Assembly: GCA_008711295.1 (NCBI GenBank)
Contig: VUYV01000061.1
Coordinates: 3,809,981-3,873,980 of the forward strand
Direction: 5' to 3'
Source: Anarhynchus alexandrinus
Lineage: Eukaryota > Chordata > Aves > Charadriiformes > Charadriidae
Length of the DNA stretch: 64,000 nt
The notes below the pieces were generated by a model. That model saw nothing but the letters and a program-made list of their open reading frames with translations, did no database searches and was not told the DNA's origin. Shown here in pieces: positions 36,001 through 49,069 of the stretch. The stretch's first letter is position 1; each line of letters opens with the position of its first letter. The position numbers were made by a program, and so were the translations under genes.

Positions 36001-39000
36001 TAAGACTATCCCACTAGTAAAACTTTCTGAATAAGGTCTGCCAACAGACCTTAACTAATGAATTCAAGAAACAGATAGAACAGTATGGCTGTTTTGCAAA
36101 TACAACCATGTTCATGGTAATGTTTAGTTTTCCTTTTACCTTTTACATAAACTCTGGTTTAAGTTTGCAGTGCACGTTTGAAACAAACCCTTTGGAGGAG
36201 CTGAAGCCTGCACACTGGCGTAGGCTCTCCTCTTCAGTCTCTCCCATGATATTTCACACAAGTTGATACCTCGAAAGAAAGGTAAGTTTTCCCACAAAAT
36301 AAAGTACTGCACTGTGCTTCTTATTTGGGGCCTTCTATTATGATGTACTACGATTAGAAGAAAAAAAAAAAAAAAGATTTTTCTACACTAGTTACATGAG
36401 AACAAGCATAAAAAGAATCTAAATTCAGAAACAGCAGATATACAGCCACTTTAAATCTTTTCTGTTATAGAACTATTTTTAAAGACAAAATAATTTGCTA
36501 CATCATTAAGCATTGTGGCATAAAATACGTTTCCACTACTTATTGTTACAAAACATAAAACCTATTTTAAAGCAATTTCCTAGCTTTTGCTTTAGACAGT
36601 GAGAAGTCAGTTTCTGATATGGACAGCAACAAGGACCATACATCCATCATCAGGGTTTGTAACCTGAAATTACTGCACAGACTTCTGTCAGATGAGATGC
36701 AGGACATTAACTGGCTATAAAGGAAAGCTTTTATCCCAGAGAGGGAAACAGCCCCTGGAGTTAGGCGCTAACTCCAGCGGCGGTCAGGGGAGCCCTGGCC
36801 CAATTTATCCTTCTCTTTTCTCCCACCCTGGAGGTGGGATCCGTGCCACATATTTGTGCCCCCAAAGGAGGGAGAAGGGTTGCTGAGCCTATGGTTTTAT
36901 GGACTAAGCCCGGCCAGGCTGTCTGCCTCTCCAAGTTTCCCAGGAATTGTGAGAACTTTTTCTCCCAAGAGGTATTCAGAGAGGCTGTGGGGATGTAGTT
37001 AAGGACAGGAGGTAGGACTTCACTAATTCGCTTCCTTCCAACTCGCAATGCTCCATCTGCTCCGTCAGCTCCCAGCATAAAGTGATCTAATGCTTCGGTG
37101 GCAGCCTGGGACTCCCTCCCTGGAACAGCCATGGTCAGGCATTAATTTGGCAGGTTAACACCATTTTCCTGAGAAAAATAAGCAAGTGAAGGCAAATGGT
37201 GTGTCTGAACTGTTTAAACTCAATTAAATCTGAACAAAATTGGATGAGATCAAGAAAAGGTGTTTTTCTAGCTTTAGGGCCTTTTCTCTTCCAGATTTCA
37301 AAGATTTGCACTGTAATAACTTCTCTCTATCCCACACTCCCCTAAAAGTCAAAAGAATCTTAAAATACCCAATACAATATACAGTCTAGAAACAAGTGTA
37401 GTAATCCACTCCAATTATAAAATTATAGATACTGCATTTGCAGGAATTTGCATTTGAGGATCATGAGCCTCATTCTTTAACTCTACGATAAGGCACAGAG
37501 GGCAAAATGGACAAATTCTGTAACAAAGAGAAGGGCACTTAACAGTGCAAGGGAAACCTCTTCAGCAGCAAAGCCCCAATTTTGTTCTGAAACCAGCAGC
37601 TGAAATCCAGTTTAGAACCTGTTGTGATGAGCGGACATTGCTATTTTACTATGAGGAAGCCTATCCAAAGCGTGTGTGAGAAGCAGGTTTGTGTGGCAGG
37701 TTCATCAGAGCCTTCATCACAACATGACTGCAACAGCCTCGAATTGCCACGTACGGCACTTCATGCTGTGCCTAACACCTATAATAAAAAAAAAAGAAAA
37801 AAGCAAAAGTACAGTCAGAAAATGGTTTGTGTCCATATATTTTGTGTATGTAGCCTGGGAAAATAGTGTAATTTACATTTTATCAATGAGAAATCTTGTA
37901 CAAAAATGCTGAGGAAATGAGGTGGGTTCATTCATACTTATTTGATTGATAGTAGCAAAAACTTTGTAAACAATTTGCCATTTACTTGAACTACAAATTA
38001 CAATGTAAACATAATTTCCATCCTTGGCTTGCTCTCTCCTAAATGCTAACTGTAAAGTACAGTTGGTGATTTACAGAGTGTTTGTAGATTCACGCAGAGT
38101 TTACAGATTTGTCTTTGCTGCCCAGAGTGATTCTTCCAAGTAAGTGGATGGATGAACAGACAGCCAGATAGGCATGTGGCTATGAATGCCCAGAGAAGAG
38201 CGAAAAGAAATAACACGCAAATCCAAATTAGGACTGTAATTGGCATGCAGTCTTTCCTCAACTGCCATTATGTCCTAACACTTGTTTTGCGTAAGCTCAG
38301 TTTTGTTTTTCCATGCAATTTTAATTTTATGCCTCATTTCTGTTCTTCCATCCGTTCTTTATTCTGGACCTCTGGAAGTGAAAACTAAGTTTCTTTAATG
38401 ATTTGAAAATATATAAATACCTACATATATGATTAGCTATCAAAATAAACATCTTTCTTAAATCCAAAACAAATATTAAAGAAAAGAAAACAGTAGTTTC
38501 TAGCTGTTACACAAAAATGGCATGAAGCGTTGATCAAAAACTAACTTCCAGGAAGCATATAATGACAATATGGAAAAGTAAAGTTCACAGGAAAAAAAAA
38601 TACTGTCAAAGTTATCTAAGGTTTTCATACATACATTGAGGAACCCTTTTTTGAAAACTTCTTTCTATTGTCTATACATGCAAAACCTGAGCACTCACCA
38701 ACCAAAAAAGAATAATATACAGTTCTCCCTGTTTCCTGCTTTCTATGGTTTAGGCAAGACGGATTTTGGAGCTACCATAGTGATTTATGTTGTCCGTCGC
38801 TTCCACTGCACTGAATACAAAGAGCACTCCCCACAGTCCCACCTCGCCAACCACATCACCAAACACCTTACAGACCACAGAAGGTCGCCAACTGTTTCAA
38901 AGAGCTCTTTCCTTCCCATCTTTTTCAGGATTTCAGCATTACTTTTTTTTGAGAGTCTTGGGTTTTCTCTTCTTTGGCATAAAATGTTGACTGTTGTTAT

Positions 39001-39590
39001 GAAAAGGAGTTCTTGTTTTTCAGCCATCCTTTCTTTGGAAGGAAGAGTTTAGCTCTTGCCATAGCACGTTTACTTTTGCTAAGAGGATGAAGTTAGTGCC
39101 AGGTACCAGAAGAAATACATAATATGAAGGAGAATTATTGAGGAATAAATTTGTAATGTTTTCTTTAACAGCATTACCTGTTTCTAAAAAGGAACATACT
39201 TATTTTTCATAAGTGAATGTGACTGTGGAGTACATGTGCCAGGCCGTCCCTCCACTGAGTTAAGAACATCTTTTAAAAGTCTCAGGGACTAATGCTACAG
39301 ATCTGATGACTTACTGAAAGGGGACTAGAGAAAGAAAAAGAAACACCTTCAGGTATGCCTCAGTAGTTATATTTGAAGATCTCCTCTCTGTTTATATGGA
39401 TCCCAGTAATTGGACAAACTTCAATGTACCTGTGCAGTTATGCAATACTTTATCTCAGCCATTGATGAAGGACTTGAGACTCAAAATGGGCATTTTACAG
39501 ACCACGAAATCTTTGGAAAAGGTGCTTCAATGCCATTTTTTTGTCTTAGAACGCATTCTTCAATGTGAACACATCAAGACCTACCAAACA
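33100..39590. other. Gene-free stretch of intron 1
   Basis: Nothing recognisable apart from poly-A runs at 35908-35922 and 36361-36375 and the inverted repeat at 36755. Long overlapping frames at 33912-34428 (165 codons minus, 117 codons plus) lack any domain I know and lie in ordinary AT-rich sequence. Confidence 0.55.
36755..36777. repeat. Perfect inverted repeat with 10-bp arms
   Basis: CTGGAGTTAG, spacer GCG, then CTAACTCCAG. The arms are exact reverse complements, so the strand can fold into a short hairpin. It lies in a modestly GC-rich stretch (36740-37130) with no recognised gene. No function can be assigned. Confidence 0.85.
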
Positions 39591-39591
39591 T

Positions 39592-39807
39592 AGGTTAGAG
39601 ATTAGGAAAAACTTCTACACTGAAAGGGTTATCAAAGACTGGAACAGGCTGCCCGGGGAAGTGGTTGAATTGCCATCCTTGGATGTATTTAAAAGCGGTC
39701 TAGATATGGTGCTCAGGGACATGGTTTAGAAGTGGGCCTGGTAGAGTTAGGTAACGGTTGGACTTGATGGTCTTAAAGGTCATTTCCAGCCATAACGGTT
39801 CTATGAA
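39592..39807 (+). repeat. CR1 LINE 3' fragment, forward orientation
   Basis: Starts at GGTTAGAGATTAGGAAAAAC and runs through GACTGGAACAGGCTGCCCGG, TTGCCATCCTTGGATGTATT, GGACATGGTTTAGAAGTGGG, AACGGTTGGACTTGATGGTC, TTAAAGGTCATTTCCAGCC and a decayed tail GGTTCTATGA. All landmarks are CR1 in the correct order. It is 5'-truncated, as is usual for CR1, and has no intact frame. Confidence 0.93.
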
Positions 39808-40784
39808 CATACAGAAGCAGGGAAAAGTGAAAGCCAGAAAAAATGCTCACTAATTAAAAGCTTGCAATGGTGAAGAAACATGCAGTGCACAGAAGTTGTG
39901 CCTCCAACAGGCTGTGCTTTACAAGAAAAACTTTTACTCAGAAAAATTGTATGTCTGCGTAGAAAACTACTAAATCAAACACCAGCTATGTGAATTCCCA
40001 TGGTAAACAGCCATTTGCACAGACAGTTTTAATGGAACAGAATACCTGATTACTTACTTTGGAAGTCTAGATATTTCCTCTGAATTCAGCAGTACTCAAA
40101 TTGCACCTCATTTGATCCAAGGCGCCTACACTCACCCTGCCAGCAAGAATTAAGGGAAAAACAGGCACCTCAGGCCAAGGCCATACACCCCTGTCTAACA
40201 CGGGTATCTAAAATAGGCAAATCTAGTGAGTGATAAGGCCATCCCTCTCTTTCAACTCGTTATAGCAGGATGAGGGATGACCAGCTTAAACTAAACACCT
40301 GTCTCTCAGAAGGCTAACCTTAAGGGAGATAAATGCTATCTTAAGTGCTTCTAATGCTTCAGCACATTTCCTTCCCAGTATTTTTCACATGCAATACAGA
40401 AAACGGATATGCGACTTTGTGCCTTCTTTATTTCAGCATAATTACGCTCTTCAGTAAAGGCAAAAGAGGCAGTGGCAATGTGACTGACCTGGCATGCACC
40501 AGTGAAGTGTGGCACGTGTGCAATTCAGAAAATACAACACTATATGCACAGGAACAGGTGATTTGAAAAAGAAAAGAAAAAATATGCAAAAATAATGTCT
40601 TTGAGATAAAAATGCACTGCATTAAGATGCTATTAAAGAATTTGGCACAATTTAAGGTACAATAGTTACCTTTGTTTCCCCTGTTTAGACAACGTTTCTA
40701 GGATTTGACATGTTAACATAACAGTGAACTAGAACTGAGGAGACAAATCAGTAACTTTACATGCTTTTCTTTCTCTTTTTTGTC

Positions 40785-40799
40785 TTTTTTTTTTTTTTT
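40785..40799. repeat. Poly-T tract
   Basis: Fifteen T bases, preceded by a pyrimidine-rich TTTTCTTTCTCTTTTTTGTC stretch. Confidence 0.9.
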
Positions 40800-41178
40800 G
40801 CATAATAAGTATGTGCCTTAATAATTACTGTTACTACTCAGTAACCTGAATACCTAAGGGTACTTGCCAAAATTATGTCATAATCTTTGTCAAAAATTGC
40901 ACAGTCCCCTGAAATAACTTTTGTGGGTAATTAGTAATTTTGGCAACAAAGTTCCACATTGGACATGGGACAGAATCTTCCCTGTAGTTTCTCAGACTAA
41001 TTACCTAAGGAGTAAAAGACCAAACAATTACAAACTTGAAAAAAATTTGATCTAAAAAAAGCACAGTTAATGTCAGAATTAACTCAAATTGGGAATCAAG
41101 AAGTGGGCTTAAAATAAAACCTATACTGAACTTGGTTTAAAAGCAATTACAGAAAATGGAATAAAAGTAATTAAATTA

Positions 41179-41341
41179 GAATCATAGAATAGTTTGCGTT
41201 GGAAGGGACCTTTAAAGGTCATCTAGCCCAACCCCCCTGCAATGAGCAGGGACATTTTCAACTAGATCAGGCTGCTCAAAGCCCCGTCCAGCCCGACCTT
41301 GAATGTTTCCAGGGATGGGGCATCTACCACCCCTCTGGGCA
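41179..41341 (-). repeat. CR1 LINE 3' fragment, reverse orientation
   Basis: The plus strand begins AGAATCATAGAATAGTTTGC, then GTTGGAAGGGACCTTTAAAG, GTCATCTAGCCCAACCCCCC and continues to GGGGCATCTACCACCCCTCT. This is the reverse complement of the CR1 3' end and reads like a relatively young copy. It stops at CTCTGGGCA, the usual position of many 5' truncations. Confidence 0.96.
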
Positions 41342-42810
41342 TTAATTAAGCCATACCTAAAGCTCTGTACATGAGACAAGTTTGTCCTAAGTCCCTGTCA
41401 CCAAAACTTTTATCAGTTACCCCCAATGGTTCAGATAAATTTAAAAAATGGCTCTCATGAACATCCTGGTCTTACACTGCGAAATAAAGACAGCAAACAA
41501 ATTTGAGCACAGGGCATGTGGTCATTTGTACTCCCTAGCTGTTAGTTCATTCCCTCACTCTGCTTTGCACTGTTCCAGCTTGCCGTTTGCAAGACAAAAT
41601 TTAAGCACAGTCTTAAACGCAGTTCACTCCAGGGACCATTTCCCAACAAAACCGCAGGCGTTCAGATCCCACCAGCTCAGCTCCCGAGAGGCTCACCTGT
41701 CCTCTCCTGACAGGCCACAGGGCAGGCAATGTATACCTACGTATACCTTCATCTCATGCTATAAAAACCATGGCTTCAGTGGGCCACAGCACAGCCCTTG
41801 CACTATTTAGATACTTTGAACCAACAAGAACACACACAATCACAATCATCAATTTGTCCTATCTCAAAGTGTCAGCAGGGCTTAAGGTTCATCAGTATTT
41901 CTTACTCATCTTAAAAGCATCATTCGACATCTCAGTACTAGTTTATTTTTCTGAGAAATGGGCTATAAGTTTCAGAGAAAAACTGCACAGCCAACTTAAC
42001 ATTTAGAAAAATGTTTTAAGGTCCTTGGAAGAAAAGCAAGATCTCATGTAAATTACGGTATCACACAAAGTCTTAATTGGCAAAACTTCAATGACTTCAA
42101 TTTAGAGAATAACTTTAGCTACCCACTAAATTACTGATTTGCCTAAATACAAGGAAGAATCATTCACTCTCCCATTAACGAAAGACAGATTTTCAAACGA
42201 CACGCTCTCGTAGGTGAGAATCATTTAGTATACCTGGATACTATCTCCAGAACTGCAGTACTTCAAAGCAGAGCATGAAACACTGCCATATCAGGGGTTT
42301 TGGCTCCAGAAGGGTATTCTGAAATTAAGTGTAAAGGCCAGAAGCTAAAATGCTTAATCCTCTTATAATTTAATAATCCATTTTATTAAGAACAATGAGG
42401 GTATCACTACATTTTTTCTTAACCATATCAAGTAGAAAAAACCTAGTGCTTGACAAATAAAACCCAAGTTCATTAAAACTACATTTTCTACTACAAGAAG
42501 GAAAAGAAAACCCCTTTAAACATTGCCTTAAGGCAATAGACTTAGAAACATTTACTTAATCAGCACTCTTAAACAAACTTACTTAACAGTATTTCTCCAT
42601 TACCATGTACTGTGAGAATCCTTAACTCAACAATATTGTAAATCCCTGAAAAGAAACAGTCAAGATGAAAGGCAAATAGACTAATGCATAATTGACAAAA
42701 GGACTACTGTTTAAAGAACCGGTAACACCAAAATCAGGACAGCTAGGTACCATCTCTAGCACCTTAAAGAAACAAAGCATCCTTGCTGCTCCAGGAATGA
42801 GAGAATTAAA

Positions 42811-42897
42811 AGAAATAAAAAACAACGGCCAAAACCAACCAGACAAAAAACCCCAAACAAACAAATAAACACCAACAAAAACCACCCCAAAAATCAA
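42811..42897. repeat. A/C-rich low-complexity tract
   Basis: About 85 bases nearly free of T on the plus strand, with runs such as AAAAAACCCCAAACAAACAA and CCAACAAAAACCACCCC. On the minus strand this is a T/G-rich run, which explains the Phe/Trp/Gly-rich frame (101 codons) that overlaps it. Confidence 0.85.
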
Positions 42898-43079
42898 ATG
42901 AAAGCAAACAGACCAGAAAACCACCACTCCAAGGAATTTACAAAGCGAGATGCCTCTAGATTGTAGCTAGTCAAAACTGAGAAAGCACAAGATGCGGTCG
43001 TGAAGCTCAGCATCAAAAGGATCACACACACCCCCCTCAATATTAGCAAAACTGACACCAAGTTCCCTTTCTGCGCAGA

Positions 43080-43480
43080 AAGGCAGGCATTCAGGGCCAA
43101 GCTACAAAATCCCATGCCAATCAGGTACACTGGCCAAGCGATGGCCCAGGCCCTCCGTGGTTTATTTCCCCTTGGATAGGGGTGATTAAGTCCCATTAGC
43201 GTCAATGGGAGGAAGGCATGCATAGCGAGGGGCGCGGGCTCCCTCGCAATTAACGCACAACGCGGTGATGGGGGCAGCAGCTGCGGGAGAGAAAAGAGCT
43301 GGGGAGGAAAAGAAAAAAATAATAATACATATATCAGAGAGAAATGGCAGTTTCGAGCACAAGGAAAGCTCGCCATGTCTTTGGGATTTAATCATGCATT
43401 TTAAAGGGGAACAGAAAGGAGCAGGGGGGGAAAGATGGGCTCTAACCCAAACAGTATCATGAGCGATAAACAAAAGGGCC
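43080..43480. other. Moderately GC-rich stretch, unassigned
   Basis: G+C and CpG rise locally (GCGAGGGGCGCGGGCTCCCT and ACAACGCGGTG near 43225-43270). Overlapping minus-strand frames of 160 and 95 codons contain hydrophobic runs but no recognised motif. Probably not coding. Confidence 0.3.
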
Positions 43481-44199
43481 TGGAAATCAGAAACTCTTCC
43501 ATAGCGGGCAAAAAGCTCCGCGAGTTTCCATCATTTCAAACTCAGTGTTGATAAGGGTCAAGAGGAAAATCCGTACTTTTAGGAATGTTTGCTGTAATCT
43601 GTTCTTTGAAAAATGACAGCTATGGAATGATTCAAGTAACTGCTGTGAAAAATCATCTGTTCTGCAAAAGGCAACTGGCAACTTCTCTGCCAGCTGGTAT
43701 TTAAGAGACTATTTTATGTGAAGAAAAAACAAAACATAATTACAGAATACGTTCATCCAAATTCACCAAAAGGTAAAATACATTTATTTTCTTGACTATA
43801 AATTATTAATAATTTCTCCTCTTAGATGTGCAAAAACGCCAGTATCACACCTGATCAGCAATTTCTAAATCTGAAAAATATTCTTAGAAATCACGTGTGC
43901 AGATTATCAGTGCCAAAATCCATCATGTGGATCCAAGAGAAAAAATTTATCCACTAGCCTGTTCACCAGTAATCCTTTCAAGTTTATCCCTCAGTGAATA
44001 CCTAAATCAGAGTAGCATACAGGAAGAGACACAGAAAGGGCCAAATTCTTCTGAGACAGATCCTCAGTGAAATTTGAAAGATAAGTACATACAATTTTAC
44101 AACCATTTGTAGATTCACATTTTAACTTAGTAGTTGCCTTCCAAACCATGTAAGAATAGCAATTCTGTTTACTTTGTTCAAAGTATTGCAACCTGTATT

Positions 44200-47100
44200 T
44201 TATATTCACTGTGTAAATACATCTAACCTGGGGAGTTATTTACAGCACATAACACCTGACATTGCAAATCACTGCTTAGTCTCAGGTTAAAAAAGAACAA
44301 ACAAACAAAACAGGATTACAAGGATGAAATTTGCACATATTAAAACAATTTCATCGTATTTTTATCCTCTAAATATGCAGAAGAAGCGATCTCTATATAC
44401 ACCTACAAAGCACAAATTAAAAATTTGGTCACATAAATATTTATTTTACAGTTCCACTAACTGCAGAAGTTTGTTCCACAAGCTGTTAATCAGAGGTTCT
44501 GAAACAAAGATAACTTCAAGCTTGATCTCAGAAGCATAATGGAGAGAGGGACGCGTAATCTCTATTTGAACCAACTACTGCACATCTAACTAATGTATTG
44601 AGATAAATTCTGATCCTGCAAATATTTAGTTACAAGAACATCCAACGGAACTGGCCAAGCATGTCAACAGAAGCTCTACTTATTGACTTACGCTAAGTGC
44701 CCACAAGACAAAACCCTGCTTATCTTTATTGATAACGTGCTTAGAAAGTCAGGGGAACTGGACCATGCCTACACCACTTCTGCTCAACAGCACTCGCCAG
44801 ACCCACCTTAGCTACTCAGATGATTTGACCACAGCTGCAGAGCAAGTGGGAGAATAGTTCAAGTCACAATTGCAAGCTATTATCTTTCTGGTTTAGTAAA
44901 CACACAAAAATTAATTTCATTTCTAGCAACAGGAATTTTTGAAACATCTTATCTCACCAGGCCCTTATTCAACCAAAAGGCTTCTGTTTTGTCAGCTAAA
45001 CTGGATCAAATAATGTTTGACAAACAATAGTCTTCACTGTAAAAATTAAGTGGCTTACTGAGAGCACCCACGTAATTTAAAGAATTAGACTTGTTTTTAT
45101 TATCTACGGAATAACAGATTTAACTTAAAGCATGTGCTTGCAGTTTTTATAAAGTGAGATACTTCCATAATTAAAAAAAAAAAAACCCACAGATCACTTT
45201 TGGTTGCTTTTTGCAATCTTTCTCTGAATTTGTATAATCAATTCAGCCTCGTTAGCATTTCACACACTCTACCTTATTCGGGTTTCCTGTTATTCCAAAC
45301 ACAGAAACACCACTGATAGAAATCAGACACCTAGACAGAAGCTCAGATCAGTGTTTAGTAAGCATGCTTTCAAAATATCCCCATTCTGAGAAGCGCTCTT
45401 TATAAAGCAGACTTTAATTCCACCTAAAACAAACTAATTTAAATTTCAGTAGAACTACTATCTGTGTTAGCCTGTTTCCTACTCTGCCAAATCGGGTCAC
45501 CTCAATGGTAGCATTCAGTCAGTCTTTCTCTTGGCTTATCCTCTAAAAACTATTTGTGCTAAATGGTAGGTAGGTATATTCTCAAATATTTTAAAGCTCA
45601 CCCAAGAACTGTGTCTCACAAATCACACCAATGGATTTTCAGTAGGCATTTTACTGTTCATATCTTCTAAAATTGAAAAACTGTATAAAGCTAAATGCTT
45701 GTAGTAAATTAGATATTAAGAAATGCAATTACTCATACATACTAGGTAAGAGCTACTTTTTAATTCAACTGGGTAGACAAAAATGAATGTATTCCTCCAC
45801 AAACACTACTTCAGAAAAACCTATCAGAAAATATGCTACCTATCATGTCACTGTGATTTCACTACATTGACCTAGTGTTTCACATGAGTGCAGAGCAATA
45901 AATTTCCAAACCAAACAAGCTAAAATAAAATTTGATTACGTACTTCTTCATCTCTCAGCTGAAGCTACTAAGTGGTAACCGGTTTATTATCAACATTCCT
46001 ATTAACATTTAAGATGCTTTATCTTCCCATCATCCTACGCAGAGCCCCGCAGAACATAAATGCGCAAAGATTGATTCAGCATTTGGCACCACTGGCAGGT
46101 GAGGGGGAGATGGGCGAGCAACCTTTTTTTTTTCCATGCCAAAACTATTCTTAGTTGTATTATGAGGGTAAAACTAACAACCCTATCTTAATCTATAATT
46201 TTCTACTGTGTCAACAATAAAGCACTAAGGAGAAGAAATTTCATAGAAGAACCTTCAATTGTATCTGAAAGGGTTGTTTTAGCAACTGATTTGACTAACG
46301 CTGTTTACACACCAAGTTTGCTGGAGTTTTTTGCTTTAAGAATGGTTTATGTTGATTTAACTTCAAACCATTAGCATAAGGTGTGCTTAAACTGAAGCAA
46401 GAATGTCTAAAGAAGGTAATGCCTCTTTTAACTAAACTGATCTCTAAACCTGCTTAATTTAATCACTACACTTTTCTTGTGTACACAAGGCCTTTGTGTT
46501 ACTGCAGCCTCTTGAAAAGGTGTAGGCTTCAAGCATACTGAGAGAAGAATGCTTGATGGACCACGCACCCAAAATGAACTGCAGTTTAGGTACACAAGGC
46601 TTTGTTTGACTATTCCCCCCTAACCAGCTTGCCCTACACTAACAGCTGTTAGGACAGTTATATTTGCATGACAAGGAGGAAGAGATTTTTAACCGTCCTG
46701 TGCATAGGATGAGAAGAAATGGATACCCATTTTGCCACCTCAATGAACTAAAACATCATAACTTAGGCAAGCCATGGCTGGATAGACTAAAATTTTTTCC
46801 AAAATCTATGCAGGCACTGCATGAACACACACACACACAGATGGAAAAAAATAAAGGCGTCACTCAGCCAAAAAATTTACACTTAGCAAAAGGGATTTCA
46901 TTTGCCACAGTCTATGCCTAAGCAAAACGAACAAAAGAATATCTTTGTGAAAGCAAATTTCACGTACAAGCAATCTGCATAACGAGCTTTTCTCCCGTCG
47001 CACTTGCCTTTTTCCGTATAATCAAAGCTTATGCGGATGACGGCGCGCACGCTCCTGTTATAATGCCTTGGGAGAAAACCATAATTCAGTGAGGCTGTGC

Positions 47101-48950
47101 CCCACCTCACTTCCTTCACTGACAGGTGCCTGAGGATCCTTGTGCCGAGGGCATGCAGCTGTGCCTTCCCCTCTCCTCCGGGGAGAGTTAACACTATCCT
47201 CGCCAGCCACTGGACAACCCATATGGCTTGTAAAGAACTCTATGCACCTCCTTCCCCGTGTAATTTGCCTCTTGGGAGGTCTCTAGTTTCTTTGCTTTTT
47301 GAACCTCACGGCATTTGCTTCCAGGCAGCTCTCTACCCTCCTTTCCAATCCCTTGTATAGCTTCTTCAGATTTTTATACTTGCATACAATATGAGAAATG
47401 GCTTCATTAATCTATTGGTTTCTCTCTTACTATTCTATTCCCCTACTTTTAGTTTCACATCCAGATCAATAAAGGTCAAAGTGAGATTTTTCTCTCCTTT
47501 TATCCTATTTTATACCTCCCATCCCTACGTCTATTCTCTCTCGGATTTTTCTCTCCTGCCTTTGGTTTTTCCTCTCTCACCTCAACTTCCTTGCTTGGTA
47601 ATCAGTAACAACCATCTCAATTCCCTGACAGCAGAGAGGAGCCTCCTTTCTTCATCCAGGAAACAGGACACTGATTTAAGTGTAAGGAGACGCTTAAAAT
47701 ATAGTTGAGCACCTGCACAAGTTAGACACGGCCACAAATCCCAATTCTTTTTGCGATACCAGATCACACCAATAATTAACAAAGTACATTCCTGCCTTAT
47801 GTGCCTCTTCTCTTTCGGTTTCCAACAGAGATTTTTCAGAGGCAAGACACAATTTCCTCTAGTATACACCAGTACTTTAATTGGCTCTACAGGAAAACTG
47901 AACATTTAAAAAAACCTAGGCAAAACCCTCACGTTTTTCTTCTAAAGGATTAATACACAAAATATTTAGTGTTTTCTGTGTGTCGTGGCTGCCTCATTTG
48001 TCTTTGTTTCTAAAAGTGACCTGCATCAGAAAAAAGGAAGATGTAACAACTAGAAAATGAAGCTACCTGGGATATACGGACAACATCTACCTAAATTACA
48101 GATTACATAGACTCATCTATAGGTATGTGTAAATTACATACAGATCTGTAAATTAATGCATGGAAGAGTTCCAAAGTGATAGAGGGTATGCTAGCAAACT
48201 GTTGGAAAATTTCCTGCTGTGAAATCAGTCCATCCCAACCAGCACTGTGCCTGAGCAGCTCCCAGGATGGATAGGGCAGTTGAAACAACCCTTAGCCCAC
48301 GGCCAAGAGCAGGCAGCTTGGATACAGTCACAATTGTTGGAAAGAGCCAAAATTTACTAGCACAGACACTGGCTACTCCACAACAGCTGGCCTCGGTATT
48401 CAGGGACTTTTTTAGGCATACAGACACAGCCAAAGAGATTTCCAAAGGATCTGACACAATTTTCCCCAAGTTTTCCTATTTTACCATCTTAGCCTACATC
48501 AACCCAACCCTGGAGGCTCTTTCACTGGGAGAGCTCAGAGATATCGTGCTATCAATACCTTCCTGGTGTGGCTGGGAAATCTTCTCCTTGCTGTCTGCAG
48601 ACTACCCCTTACCGCTGAGACAACCAACAAACTTCTGCAAGAAGATGAAAAGGTGGTAGAAGTTTCATTACCTCCTGAGTGATTTCATTTATAAAGCACA
48701 CATGGCAAGTACAGTCCTTTCGCTGGAGGGAAAAATCCCAGCTCACTTTTGGCTCTCTCTGAACTCCACACCCGCCGCTGGTGTCAGCCGTGGTCGTGGG
48801 CGTTCGGTTTGATCCAGGGTTTGGCGTCGACCTTCTACAGCTCTTCAGCACTAGTGTATTTGGATAAAGTATTTTCCATCGTATTATTATTGCTCTGACA
48901 TACTCACTTAGCTTTTTTTACATAAGCAAACTCTCGTTTACTTTAATTTA
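44200..48950. other. Gene-free stretch of intron 1 with a pyrimidine-rich segment
   Basis: No exon is recognised. Positions about 47360-47640 are strongly pyrimidine-rich on the plus strand (many CTCTC, TTTCC and TCCC runs), which yields stop-free frames on both strands. A 130-codon plus-strand frame at 48267-48659 has no recognisable family. Confidence 0.5.
46825..46839. repeat. (CA)n microsatellite
   Basis: About seven CA units on the plus strand. Confidence 0.85.
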
Positions 48951-48969
48951 CTGCCAGAGTAAAGAACTC

Positions 48970-49065
48970 AAGAGTTTGGACTATTATTTATTTATTTGAC
49001 CTGATCTCTTGCCATACATGGGCAAGGCACTCTACAGATAAGCACATCGTGCCCTAAACAGGCCA
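48970..49065 (-). repeat. Possible second copy of the old amniote SINE/LINE tail, reverse orientation
   Basis: TATTATTTATTTATTTG is followed by GGCAAGGCACTCTACAGATA, AGCACATCGTGCCCTAAACA. This resembles the reverse complement of the same amniote repeat family as 2645-2765 (TGCTAGGCACTGTACAGACA, CATAGTGAGACAGTCCCTGC). The copy is short and diverged. Confidence 0.4.
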
Positions 49066-49069
49066 AGGG

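Noticed and set aside
42622..43376. 101- and 160-codon hydrophobic minus-strand frames resembling membrane proteins
   Set aside because: The Phe/Trp/Val-rich composition comes from the reverse complement of an A/C-rich tract (42811-42897) and a GC-richer patch; no family recognised.
47130..47165. Minus-strand HKDPQA reading considered as the end of TLL1 exon 1
   Set aside because: Lacks the required cysteine, the upstream acidic stretch and a phase-1 donor; chance similarity.
48267..48659. 130-codon plus-strand frame
   Set aside because: No recognisable motif or homology; reads as chance in moderately GC-rich intron.
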